A stretch of 64,000 nt of DNA from Lentisphaeria bacterium (GTDB taxonomy: Bacteria > Verrucomicrobiota > Lentisphaeria > Victivallales > Victivallaceae). The stretch is taken from NCBI GenBank assembly GCA_017507125.1, contig JAFWBQ010000121.1, positions 1-64,000 of the forward strand, given 5' to 3'. The notes beneath the pieces were generated by a model. That model was not told the DNA's origin. It did no database searches and was given only the letters and a program-made list of their open reading frames with translations. Below, piece by piece: positions 52,406 through 60,545 of the stretch. A program made the position numbers and the translations under genes. Each line of letters opens with the position of its first letter. Position 1 is the stretch's first letter.

Positions 52406-53985
52406 GCAGCAATACAATAGATTATGCCGCCGCTCTGGTGCGTCTTGATGAGGAAATGCTTCGCCGTTTCCCCGGGATCGACCGGAGCGGGCCTGCCGCA
52501 TCTGACCGGCAGCTGATCGAAGAGGGCAAACTGAGTGAAGGACAATTGCTCCAGATCTACTCCGACGTTTGCGGTGTGGAGCTGATAGATGAGGATGAGA
52601 TCGGAACTCCTGAAGTTTTTCCTGAAGCCTCTATGGCGTTTCTCAATGCAAAGTGCTGTCTGCCTTTGGATTGGGATGAAAATACAGTGAAACTCCTCGT
52701 TGTCGATCCTTACAGCGCAGAAGAATTGGATTTCAATTTGTCCCGGACATGGAAAAGAGAAATCGTTCCCGTTTTTTGCCGGCGACCCTTTTTGGAACGT
52801 CTGCTGAGCAAAGTTCAGTCCCACGGCGAAGAAGAAGGACCCGTAGAAGCTGAAGATGAAAATACTCTGCGTTCTATGGCCGGAGAAGCCCGGATCGTCC
52901 GGTTGGTCAACGACATTTTTACTCAGGCCATCGAGCTTGGTGCCAGCGATATCCATGTGGAGCCCGGCGAAGAAAATGTGGCTGTCAGATGTCGTGTGGA
53001 TGGTGTTCTGACGGAGATCCTGACTGCTCCTTTGAAGGAGTTCCCCGCCATTGCCTCACGTATCAAACTTCTCGGCGGATTGAATATCGCTGAAAGCCGT
53101 CTGCCTCAGGACGGCCGTACCAATGTGAAACTGGGACGGACAGAGCTGGATATGCGTATCAGTACCATTCCCATTCTGACCGGCGAAAGTATCGTACTGC
53201 GTCTTCTGGATCAGGGGGCACTGAGTTTTGATCTCAAAACTCTGGGCATGTCTTCAGAACATCTTGCCCAGTTTGAAAAACTGATCCAGATCCCCCACGG
53301 CATCATTCTTGTGGTGGGACCTACCGGAAGCGGTAAGACCACAACTCTTTACAGCGTTATCAATCAGCTCAACGACAGCAAAAAGAAGATCATCACCATT
53401 GAGGATCCTGTGGAGTACAAGACCCCCGGTCTCTGCCAGGTGCAGGTCAACCACAAGATCGGCGTCACCTTTGCCGCCGGACTCCGCAGTATCGTGCGTC
53501 AGGACCCTGATGTGATCCTGGTGGGTGAGATCCGTGACCGTGAAACAGCAGACATCGCTATCAATGCCGCTTTAACAGGACACCTTGTGCTCAGTACGCT
53601 TCATACCAATGATGCAGTGGGAGCAGTGACCCGTCTTCTGGATATGGGGGTTGAAAACTTCCTTGTTTCTTCAGCTCTCTTCGGAGTTCTTTCACAGCGT
53701 CTTGTCCGCAAGATCTGTCCTGAGTGTCACTCCAAAGGCACAGTCAACGGTGCCAAATGCCGCCGTTGCAACGGTACCGGATTCAAAGGACGCTGCGGCA
53801 TTTTTGAATTGCTGATCCTTAATGATGAGATCCGTACCGCCGTGACCAGAGATGCTTCAAGTGCCGAACTTGAACAGATCGCCGTAAAGCATGGTATGAT
53901 CACTTTGAAACAGGATGGTGAAGCCAAGGTCAGAGCCGGAATCACGACTGCTGAAGAATTGGGCAGATCCACTGCTGAGGTTTGA
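52402..53985 (+). CDS. gspE: Type II secretion ATPase GspE
   Basis: 527 residues from the ATG overlapping the gspD stop. The N1E/N2E region (1-130) interacts with GspL in known systems. The ATPase core has Walker A GPTGSGKTTTLYS, Asp box ITIEDPVEY, Walker B DVILVGEIRDRETADIA and the His box HLVLSTLHTNDA. The zinc-binding tetracysteine (CPECHSKG ... CRRCNGTG) is present near 440-460. The bundle ends with a degenerate helix. It is the cytoplasmic motor that drives pseudopilus growth. Confidence 0.95.
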   Translation: MSSNTIDYAAALVRLDEEMLRRFPGIDRSGPAASDRQLIEEGKLSEGQLLQIYSDVCGVELIDEDEIGTPEVFPEASMAFLNAKCCLPLDWDENTVKLLVVDPYSAEELDFNLSRTWKREIVPVFCRRPFLERLLSKVQSHGEEEGPVEAEDENTLRSMAGEARIVRLVNDIFTQAIELGASDIHVEPGEENVAVRCRVDGVLTEILTAPLKEFPAIASRIKLLGGLNIAESRLPQDGRTNVKLGRTELDMRISTIPILTGESIVLRLLDQGALSFDLKTLGMSSEHLAQFEKLIQIPHGIILVVGPTGSGKTTTLYSVINQLNDSKKKIITIEDPVEYKTPGLCQVQVNHKIGVTFAAGLRSIVRQDPDVILVGEIRDRETADIAINAALTGHLVLSTLHTNDAVGAVTRLLDMGVENFLVSSALFGVLSQRLVRKICPECHSKGTVNGAKCRRCNGTGFKGRCGIFELLILNDEIRTAVTRDASSAELEQIAVKHGMITLKQDGEAKVRAGITTAEELGRSTAEV

Positions 53986-53990
53986 GATCA

Positions 53991-55205
53991 ATGGCACTTT
54001 ACAAGTACACAGGCGCAGCCCGCGGCGAGAAACCCCGTGAGATCCTCATCGAAGCTGACAGCGAAAAAGAAGCAAGAGAGAAGCTCCGGATCCGGGGCAT
54101 AGTCCCTATCAAGCTGCTGGGGGAGGGGAACGCTGAAAAAGCACGCTTTTCTCTTAAACGCAGCAAGGTCAACACCTTTGAGTTTACCCGGGAGCTCGCC
54201 CCGCTGTTGGACTCCTATATCCCTCTGGAGCGCGCGTTGAGCATTATTGCCGAGAGCGCTCATGAGAAGGAACAGCGGGATTTTGTGAATTCCATGCGGC
54301 AGGCGCTTCACGAAGGTAAGAAGTTTTCAGAGATCGTTCGTTCCCATGGCGCATTGTTCCCCCCCTATTATGCCAATCTGATCGAAAGCGGAGAGGAGAC
54401 CGGTTGTCTCCCGGAAGTGGTCAGAGAATTGCATAAATTCATGGGGGAAAGCAAGGAACTTAAGGATTTTATCATTTCCAGTTCTGTTTATCCCTCTGCC
54501 ATTATGGCGATCACGCTGCTGGTGACGGTGCTGCTGTTTACAGTATTCGTCCCCCGTTTTGCCAATATTTTTACGGATATGGGGCGGGAACAGCCCCCTT
54601 CCATGCAGTTTCTGCTGGGAGTCAGTGAGTTTGCCAAGTACGCCTGGTGGATGATACCTCTGGGGTGTATCGGGTTCTGGTACGCCCTGAAAAAGATCAT
54701 CGGTGAAGAGGAACTCAAATTCAAAATCGCCGGTCAGGTGATCAAGCTGCCTCTTTTCGGACGTATTATTATTGATTTGGAAATGTGTAAATATGTCCGT
54801 ACACTTTCCATCCTTATCGGCAATCATGTGGAAATAATCCGGACAGTTCGTATTTCAGGCAGGATCATATCCAATCCTGTGATCGCTAAAGCCTTTTCCT
54901 CCATAGACCGCAAACTCAAAGGGGGGGACAAACTCTCTGCCGCTCTTGCGGGGAATCCCTACGTTCCTTCCGGCATGACGCCCATGCTCCGTGTGGGTGA
55001 GGAATCCGGAAATGTTGGTCCTATGCTGGAAAAAATCGCCGGCAACCTGGAAAGTGATACAAAGTTGAAGATCAAACGGCTTCTGAGCCTTTTTGAACCG
55101 GCTGTTATCGTTTTTCTTGCCGTAGTTGTATTAGTTGTTGTTGTTTCAATTTTCGTAGCTATGATGGAAATTAACTCTATAAGTCAAGGAGGACCCTCAT
55201 TATGA
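53991..55205 (+). CDS. gspF: Type II secretion inner-membrane protein GspF
   Basis: 404 residues. The duplicated T2SSF domain is visible: cytoplasmic helices ending FPPYYANLIESGEETGCLPEV in the first half and GMTPMLRVGEESGNVGPMLEK in the second. Three membrane segments lie at about 170-190, 220-240 and 372-392 (VIVFLAVVVLVVVVSIFVAM). It is the polytopic platform core that couples GspE to pseudopilin assembly. The ATG at 53991 is preferred over an in-frame TTG/ATG three codons upstream. It overlaps gspG by 4 bp. Confidence 0.93.
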   Translation: MALYKYTGAARGEKPREILIEADSEKEAREKLRIRGIVPIKLLGEGNAEKARFSLKRSKVNTFEFTRELAPLLDSYIPLERALSIIAESAHEKEQRDFVNSMRQALHEGKKFSEIVRSHGALFPPYYANLIESGEETGCLPEVVRELHKFMGESKELKDFIISSSVYPSAIMAITLLVTVLLFTVFVPRFANIFTDMGREQPPSMQFLLGVSEFAKYAWWMIPLGCIGFWYALKKIIGEEELKFKIAGQVIKLPLFGRIIIDLEMCKYVRTLSILIGNHVEIIRTVRISGRIISNPVIAKAFSSIDRKLKGGDKLSAALAGNPYVPSGMTPMLRVGEESGNVGPMLEKIAGNLESDTKLKIKRLLSLFEPAVIVFLAVVVLVVVVSIFVAMMEINSISQGGPSL

Positions 55206-55633
55206 AAAAGAGTCAAAAATTTCGCAGAAAAAATTTCACCCTCATTGAAGTTGTGGTCGTGATCATTATTCTGGTCACGTTGGCGTCTATTGCCACACCT
55301 CTTTATATGAACTATGTCAAACGTGCCAATATCGGCGCTGCCAAAACTCAGATTAAACTGCTTGAAGATGCCTTGACCGGTTATCGGCTCGATATGGGCG
55401 GTTATCCCGATTCCAATGCCGGACTCAACGCTCTTATTGAAAATCCCGACGGCGATGAAAAATGGAACGGACCTTATCTCAAACCTGCCAAGATTCCGAA
55501 GGATCCCTGGGGCAGAGAGTATGTCTATGCCTCCCCCGGTGAAGAAAACCGCGAATATGAGATCACCAGCTACGGTGCTGACGGACAGCCCGGCGGATCC
55601 GGTGACAATGCCGATGTGACCAGTTATGATTGA
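55202..55633 (+). CDS. gspG: Type II secretion major pseudopilin GspG
   Basis: 143 residues, the expected length. Leader MKKSQKFRRKN precedes FTLIEVVVVIIILVTLASIA, with Glu5 and Asn instead of Gly at -1. The GspG-specific C-terminal region is complete: DMGGYPDSNAGLNALIENP, the PYLKPAKIPKDPWGREYVY motif with its conserved Asp/Trp, and SYGADGQPGGSGDNADVTSY, which forms the calcium-binding loop of major pseudopilins. It forms the body of the pseudopilus. It overlaps gspH by 8 bp. Confidence 0.95.
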   Translation: MKKSQKFRRKNFTLIEVVVVIIILVTLASIATPLYMNYVKRANIGAAKTQIKLLEDALTGYRLDMGGYPDSNAGLNALIENPDGDEKWNGPYLKPAKIPKDPWGREYVYASPGEENREYEITSYGADGQPGGSGDNADVTSYD

Positions 55634-56213
55634 TTCTGCTTTCTCCGGCAGTGTGTTCCGGAGAAGAAAATTTACCCTTGTTGAATTAGTCGTTGCAATT
55701 GCCATTGTCACCTTGACACTGGCAATTGCAGTGACCACTTTGCGTGGAGAATCTCCGGCGCAGAAAATGGAGCGGACTGTTCATGAGATCGCGGCTTTCT
55801 GTGCACGGATCAGGTTCCGCGCTGCTGAAGAGGGAAGAGATTGGGTGCTGAAGTTCAATCCCGAAGCAGGGCGTTTCTATGCCACTGCTGTCTCTGATGA
55901 TGAGGAAGAGGAGAATATTGTTCCCGGAGATGAATCAGGTAAACACATCTCCTCAAAAAGAGAGGCGGACTCCGATGTGCCGCCTCTGCCGCAGCTTGAT
56001 TTGAAACTTGATAAAAGTTTCACTTTTGAAACTGCTGACGGTGCAGAAGGTCAGCTCCACAATGGTGAAGAACTGGAAATTTTCAGATTTTTTCCCGATG
56101 GCGGTGCCTCAGGAAGCCAGAAGCTGGTACTTAAACTGGGGGGGATGCAGAAGGTGTTCCACATTTCAAAATTGACAGGCAGAGTGTTGATCGACGGGGA
56201 GTTATCCAATTGA
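55626..56213 (+). CDS. gspH: Type II secretion minor pseudopilin GspH
   Basis: 195 residues. Leader MIDSAFSGSVFRRRK precedes FTLVELVVAIAIVTLTLAIA, with Lys at -1. The following RTVHEIAAFCARIRFRAAEE is the typical GspH helix, and FNPEAGRFYATAV the first strand pair. The globular part has an acidic insertion (DDEEEENIVPGDE). The C-terminal strands end FHISKLTGRVLIDG, close to the common end of GspH proteins. It overlaps gspG and the TTG of gspI. Confidence 0.8.
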   Translation: MIDSAFSGSVFRRRKFTLVELVVAIAIVTLTLAIAVTTLRGESPAQKMERTVHEIAAFCARIRFRAAEEGRDWVLKFNPEAGRFYATAVSDDEEEENIVPGDESGKHISSKREADSDVPPLPQLDLKLDKSFTFETADGAEGQLHNGEELEIFRFFPDGGASGSQKLVLKLGGMQKVFHISKLTGRVLIDGELSN

Positions 56214-56602
56214 AAAAATTTTTTACATTGGTCGAAGTCGTTGTCGCTCTCGCTATTTTGGGACTCAGTCTCTCCGGATTACTCAGTTTGGCCATGAATG
56301 CTCAGGTCAAAGTTGCACGGGCCGTAGAGAAATGGGAAAATACCCATAAAATGATCCAGGCCGTCGAATACGTCATGCTCTTTGATGATGAAAATTTAAG
56401 CGTGCCCAATGACTTCTTCCCTTATGACGGATACATGGTTCAATGTTCAGTGGATGATGCAGAGGGACTCCCGGAAGAGTTTACCGAAATTGATGATGCC
56501 GCGCCTTTGAAATGCATTACCGTGGAGTTGATCCGTACCAGGGATAACAAGGTGGTTGACCGTGTGAAGATAGACCGCATCAACTTTGAGTCTGAGGAGT
56601 GA
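56210..56602 (+). CDS. gspI: Type II secretion minor pseudopilin GspI
   Basis: 130 residues starting with a TTG at 56210 that overlaps the gspH stop (TTGA) and has GGGGAG 8 nt upstream; no ATG precedes the prepilin helix. The leader is only MKKF-like (KKF), followed by FTLVEVVVALAILGLSLSGL with Phe at -1. The short mature domain is typical of GspI, which forms the pseudopilus tip with J and K. It is followed 7 bp later by gspJ. Confidence 0.8.
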   Translation: MKKFFTLVEVVVALAILGLSLSGLLSLAMNAQVKVARAVEKWENTHKMIQAVEYVMLFDDENLSVPNDFFPYDGYMVQCSVDDAEGLPEEFTEIDDAAPLKCITVELIRTRDNKVVDRVKIDRINFESEE

Positions 56603-56609
56603 ACGTTCC

Positions 56610-57317
56610 ATGATCCGTAAAAACTGCTTTACTCTGGTTGAACTTGTTTGTGCCATGCTGGTGATGATGGTGGTCGCACTGGTTATCGGGACTGCCGGTT
56701 CTTCATTTTACAATGGCTACCGCCGTTCAAACGAAGCCGTTGCCAAACTGAAAGAGAGGATGGCTATCGACCGTGTATGGGACTCCGCACTGGTCAATAT
56801 GGTTCCTTTCAAATGGCGGGATGACAACAATGAAAGCCGTTATGTTTTTGAAGGCAAGAGCGATGAACTGCTTCTTACAACTATGAGGCGGGTCTATAAC
56901 AACGATCCCAGTGCCTTGACTTTTATAAGATTCAAGGTGGAAGATGAGAAACTCGTTGCCGTTTACTCAAATTATCCCATACTCCCCTGGGAAGAGGATG
57001 AACCCAGTGCCGTGACCCAGACCGAGGTCATCGCTGAGAATGTTTCTCATATTACGTTTCAGTATGCCGATCAGGATGATGCCAATGAAATCGAATGGCT
57101 GGAAGAGTGGGATGAGGAGGAACACAATAATCTCCCTCTTGCGATCCGTATGACCGTTGAATGGAAAAACGGAACCAAAGAATATTGGCTCAGACGGACT
57201 TGCGGCGTAAACTACAACAGCAACTTCGGTAATCGTTCCGCAGCTTCTTCAAGCCGCGCTACCCGGAGTTCAAACCGCAGCGCCGGAAATAACCGGGGCG
57301 GAAGGGGAGCAAGATGA
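56610..57317 (+). CDS. gspJ: Type II secretion minor pseudopilin GspJ with Arg/Gly/Ser tail
   Basis: 235 residues from the ATG at 56610 (GAGGAG at 56594-56599). Leader MIRKNC precedes FTLVELVCAMLVMMVVALVI, with Cys at -1. The globular part includes PILPWEEDEPSAVTQTEVIA and VSHITFQYADQDD, the usual GspJ strands. The last ~30 residues are Ser/Arg/Asn/Gly-rich (SSSRATRSSNRSAGNNRGG), which is not part of the normal GspJ fold. It overlaps gspK by 4 bp. Confidence 0.8.
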   Translation: MIRKNCFTLVELVCAMLVMMVVALVIGTAGSSFYNGYRRSNEAVAKLKERMAIDRVWDSALVNMVPFKWRDDNNESRYVFEGKSDELLLTTMRRVYNNDPSALTFIRFKVEDEKLVAVYSNYPILPWEEDEPSAVTQTEVIAENVSHITFQYADQDDANEIEWLEEWDEEEHNNLPLAIRMTVEWKNGTKEYWLRRTCGVNYNSNFGNRSAASSSRATRSSNRSAGNNRGGRGAR

Positions 57318-58318
57318 AAAGAGGTTTCTCCTCAAGAGAAGAAGGCTCTGCACTTCTTGCTGTGCTGGTGCTGGTTTTTACCGGCGGTCTCATTACGGCG
57401 TTGATGATGGCAGTCGGCAGTTCCGGTTCTTTTGAAGTTGCTTCACACGTGGAACAGCAGCGTTCCATGTTTGTTGCTGAAGGTGTCGCTCAGCGTATCC
57501 AATGGCTTATTTCTGCCGATCGTTACCTTCACGGCAGCGAGACATTGGGCGAAACTGACTACGAAGAGTATGAGTATGAGCGTTTTATTGCCGACAGTAC
57601 CCCCCATGTTATAGACTACTACGGCAGACAGGTCAAAGTGGTCATTGAAGATGCAAGACAGGGCAGACGGATGGATGGAACACAGTACCGCAGATCCCTT
57701 GATGCCCTCAAGGTCGGTATGGGGGATGATGAGGATTTTGCCGAGCTGGTGGATAATCTGAAGGATAAGATCACCGACTATATCGACTCTAACGATGATG
57801 TTTCAAATGAAGGACTGGAAGAAAGTGATTATGAGGCGCTGGATATGAAACCGCTGCCCCGGAACGGAACTATCCAGTTCCGGGAGGAACTCCTTTATAT
57901 TCCCGGATTCAGGGAACTTATGCCTGTGGATAAAGATGGGATCCTTTCCTCTGTCAGACTGATCCCACCCGAAAATACGGTAACTATTTCCGGCAATCCC
58001 AATCTGCTTACCGCCACAAAGCAGGAGATCATGAATTATTGTAATATAGACGATGATGATGAACTTGATGCCATTATGGAGGCTGTCAAAGAGTGGAAAA
58101 CTGAAAAGATCCCCCTGAGTGACGGCTCTCTTGATCCGCTGTTGTTGGGACGCCTCAACAATATGCCCCGGACTGAAAGCGGCATTTATACGGTCAGGAT
58201 CACGGCTGATGAAAGTGATCCAAAACCCTTTAAACGGCTGATTTTTTCGTTTCAGGCGTCGCCTGTTGCCGGGCCCTCAGACAAAATAATTCAGTATCTG
58301 CAGTGGATGTTTTATTGA
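57314..58318 (+). CDS. gspK: Type II secretion minor pseudopilin GspK
   Basis: 334 residues. EEGSALLAVLVLVFTGGLITALMM is the membrane segment, without the prepilin Glu, as in GspK. The helical region follows with EQQRSMFVAEGVAQRIQWLI, and the large alpha domain has KDKITDYIDSNDDVSNEG, typical of GspK's saposin-like insertion with conserved Asp residues. It should cap the GspI-J-K tip. It is the last recognised T2SS subunit in the operon. Confidence 0.83.
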   Translation: MKRGFSSREEGSALLAVLVLVFTGGLITALMMAVGSSGSFEVASHVEQQRSMFVAEGVAQRIQWLISADRYLHGSETLGETDYEEYEYERFIADSTPHVIDYYGRQVKVVIEDARQGRRMDGTQYRRSLDALKVGMGDDEDFAELVDNLKDKITDYIDSNDDVSNEGLEESDYEALDMKPLPRNGTIQFREELLYIPGFRELMPVDKDGILSSVRLIPPENTVTISGNPNLLTATKQEIMNYCNIDDDDELDAIMEAVKEWKTEKIPLSDGSLDPLLLGRLNNMPRTESGIYTVRITADESDPKPFKRLIFSFQASPVAGPSDKIIQYLQWMFY

Positions 58319-58329
58319 TGGAGTGTTTG

Positions 58330-58707
58330 ATGAAGTACCGCCGTAAAATACTTGTTTTTTTTCTTCTTGCAGCAGCTTTTTTCACGCCGGTGGGGAGTTC
58401 AAAACTTCAAGCCATGGATCCGGTGACCATAGCCATTCTTGCGCCCGTTGCCATCAAGGCGGCAGAGGTGATGATGCCCTATGTTATCCAGGGACTTAAA
58501 AATGCCGGTGTTCATCTGATGAAGATGGGGTTGGATCTGGCGGGTATACTGAAGCTCCCCATGGGAGTCATCCAATCGACCCTGGGCGCTCCGGTCGGGA
58601 TGTTCAGTGACGGCGTCAGGAACATGGTGGATGGGCTGTTGGCGCCTTTTCAGTTGGTATGGCACACATTGACACTTCCCCTTGCCATATTCGGCTATGC
58701 TGCTTAA
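58330..58707 (+). CDS. Small exported hydrophobic protein of unknown function, end of T2SS operon
   Basis: 125 residues from the ATG at 58330, which has TGGAG 7 nt upstream; two earlier in-frame ATGs are possible. A signal peptide (KILVFFLLAAAFFTPVGSSK, then LQA) is followed by ~95 residues rich in Leu, Ile, Met, Gly and Ala, with amphipathic segments such as AILAPVAIKAAEVMMPYVI and LLAPFQLVWHTLTLPLAIFG. No family is recognised. It is probably co-transcribed with gspK (11-bp gap). It may be a small membrane-associated component or cargo of the secretion system. Its stop overlaps the convergent parvulin gene by 4 bp. Confidence 0.6.
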   Translation: MKYRRKILVFFLLAAAFFTPVGSSKLQAMDPVTIAILAPVAIKAAEVMMPYVIQGLKNAGVHLMKMGLDLAGILKLPMGVIQSTLGAPVGMFSDGVRNMVDGLLAPFQLVWHTLTLPLAIFGYAA

Positions 58708-59570
58708 AAAAAGTATCGGACCGGAGTTTTTACAAGTATTTCACGCATGTATTGCTCAAGGGTGTTTTTCAGGCGGGCATTTGAAAGTGTTTCGGTGATG
58801 TAGAACTCTGTTTCTTCAAAACTCCTGTAACTCCTGGGAGAACGGGAAAGAACCTTTACGATAAAGATCCCTGCAGGGGTTTCGACCTTATCCCAACTGC
58901 CCACCGGGAGCTCTCTGACTTTTTTGAAATAAGGACGCAGTTCCGGTTCCGGGGGCTTTTTTTCGCCCCTGCCTTCAGGGTCGTATTGTTTAGCAAGAGT
59001 ATAAAAATCCTCTCCCTGCCGCAGACGGGCAAGTATCAGGTCGGTTTGTTTTTTTCCCTCCGGGGTATTGTCTCCTCCACGGAAAAGGGCCAACTCGCTG
59101 TTTACAGGGATTTGAAACTGTTCTTTGTTCAAAAAAAAGTGACTGCGTACATCTTCGGGAGTCGGTTCAACGAGTGCAGGATCGACAGCGTAGAAGGTGA
59201 AATACAAGGCGCATTTGAGTTGAAACTCCGGACGGATGACATTCTTCTCAAGAGTTGCAACGAGAGCTTTGCCGGCAGAGGAATTGAATTTCTTTTTACG
59301 CATTTCAATGTATTTCTTTGCTGTACCGGCATCGGGAGCAATTCCGCTGCGTTCAAGAAGCTGACGGACAATGATCAAATAAACTTCTGTATCTATCAGT
59401 TTTTTCAATGCCGCTTTGCGTTCCGTCGGAGAGGATGGCAGCGCGAAAAGCTGGAAACGTTCTTTTTTCAGCTCAATGTTCCCGAAACGGGCCAAAATCT
59501 CCGGTAATTGAGACGCCCGGATCCGGAGCGGAATAAGAAACAACAGAAGAATAAGAAGCAGTTGTTTCAC
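58704..59570 (-). CDS. Exported parvulin-type peptidyl-prolyl isomerase (PpiC/SurA-like)
   Basis: 288 residues. The signal peptide is MKQLLLILLLFLIPLRIRAS. A helical SurA-N-like region follows (about 25-150: LPEILARFGNIELKKERF and LIDTEVYLIIVRQLLERSG). The PPIase-C (rotamase) domain is at about 150-260, with ARLRQGEDFYTLAKQYDPEG and PYFKKVRELPVGSWDKVETPAG-like strands, ending IFIVKVLSRS. Parvulins of this type help secreted or outer-membrane proteins fold in the periplasm. It overlaps the upstream lipoprotein by 4 bp and the convergent T2SS-operon end by 4 bp. Confidence 0.8.
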   Translation of the reverse strand: MKQLLLILLLFLIPLRIRASQLPEILARFGNIELKKERFQLFALPSSPTERKAALKKLIDTEVYLIIVRQLLERSGIAPDAGTAKKYIEMRKKKFNSSAGKALVATLEKNVIRPEFQLKCALYFTFYAVDPALVEPTPEDVRSHFFLNKEQFQIPVNSELALFRGGDNTPEGKKQTDLILARLRQGEDFYTLAKQYDPEGRGEKKPPEPELRPYFKKVRELPVGSWDKVETPAGIFIVKVLSRSPRSYRSFEETEFYITETLSNARLKNTLEQYMREILVKTPVRYFF

Positions 59571-60151
59571 TTGTCGTCAAAACTCCTGATGGGAACTTGG
59601 ACGGAAGAGGTTCTGTTTTGAACATTGTGTTTGTTCCAGCGTTCGATGCTGCGCTTGTAGTTCGTGAAAAAGAGAGTGAGTTTCGGGGACTCAAGTCCTT
59701 CAAGCCCCGCTTGGGCTGCTGCAAGGGCAGAATTCATGGCAACGGGATTGGGGGCGCTGCGCATGGCGATGAAGTGGCGTTCTGCATGGCGGAGTTTGCG
59801 GAGCTTATCCAGCTGGGTGTGCAGCTGATTGTTGTTTGGAAAACGTTGTAATCCGGATTCAAGTTCCTTTATGGAACGCTTCAGATCACCGGCATTAAGA
59901 GCTCTTTGAGCCTGACGGATATAGTTGTTTGCCTGCTGGACAGCCACAAGTCTCTGGACAAAGTAGTTCCGTTTGTCCATGGCATAGATTTTCTGCCCCT
60001 GAAGTGCGGCTGATTCACTTGAGTTGTTTCTGAGACTGCGGAAAAAACGCACGACTAAATCGTTCCGCTCCACAGGCGGGGGCGGAACTTCCGGCGAACA
60101 TCCGGTGCAGACAACCAGCAGCACAGGAAGAATATAAAGTAAATATTTCAT
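59567..60151 (-). CDS. Putative periplasmic lipoprotein, helical (TPR-like)
   Basis: 194 residues. The signal MKYLLYILPVLLVVCTGC ends in a likely lipobox, followed by a Pro-rich linker (SPEVPPPPVERND). The rest is helical, with segments such as QQANNYIRQAQRALNAGDLKR and KELESGLQRFPNNNQLHTQ that look like one or two TPR-type repeats. No specific family is recognised. It is translated together with the parvulin (ATGA overlap), so a role in envelope protein folding or secretion is reasonable. Its leader contains the mobile-element copy 60195-60391. Confidence 0.65.
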   Translation of the reverse strand: MKYLLYILPVLLVVCTGCSPEVPPPPVERNDLVVRFFRSLRNNSSESAALQGQKIYAMDKRNYFVQRLVAVQQANNYIRQAQRALNAGDLKRSIKELESGLQRFPNNNQLHTQLDKLRKLRHAERHFIAMRSAPNPVAMNSALAAAQAGLEGLESPKLTLFFTNYKRSIERWNKHNVQNRTSSVQVPIRSFDDK

Positions 60152-60194
60152 CTCTCAAATCTCATCACAATAACAGGAATAATGTTTTCTGTAT

Positions 60195-60391
60195 GAGGCA
60201 ATTTCAAAACTCCTCAAAATTGTCAAAGCGCCCTCGCTTCGATCTGATAAAGGGAGCGTTTTTCCGCCTTCGCATAAAGCTACGGCGGGACAAGCGGCTG
60301 TTACCTTGCAGGTAGCAGCCTCAAACTACCCTTTACAGCTCTTTGCGAATGACATCTTTGCCATTTTTTGAATGACTTTTGAAATTACCTC
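60195..60391. mobile_element. MITE-like element, copy 2
   Basis: A 197-bp copy of the element at 28962-29159, with two substitutions and a one-base deletion, in the same orientation. The ends are GAGGCAATTTCAAAA and TTTTGAAATTACCTC. It is flanked by TCTGTAT at 60188-60194 and 60390-60396, a 7-bp direct repeat of which the first TC on the right also belongs to the inverted repeat. No transposase. With flanks it fills most of the 394-bp gap between the divergent lipoprotein and dxs genes. Confidence 0.88.
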
Positions 60392-60396
60392 TGTAT

Positions 60397-60425
60397 AAAA
60401 TATACCCGGCTGAGCTTTTTTTCAA
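60397..60425 (-). promoter_or_regulatory. Predicted promoter of the lipoprotein-parvulin genes, abutting mobile element copy 2
   Basis: On the minus strand TTGAAA (60425-60420) and TATTTT (60402-60397) are 17 nt apart. The start would be near 60390, at the element's border. Confidence 0.55.
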
Positions 60426-60473
60426 ATCCATATTGGGGAAAATTCAAATTTCCTTTTCTTTCTGCGAAAACAC

Positions 60474-60502
60474 TTGACAAAGAATGTGTGACGTGCTATC
60501 TT
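60474..60502 (+). promoter_or_regulatory. Predicted promoter of dxs
   Basis: TTGACA at 60474-60479 and TATCTT at 60497-60502, 17 nt apart, about 44 nt upstream of the dxs ATG. Confidence 0.65.
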
Positions 60503-60545
60503 TTGCACGAAGTAAATTTTTTTCTTAATGTGAGTTTTGCCGATT

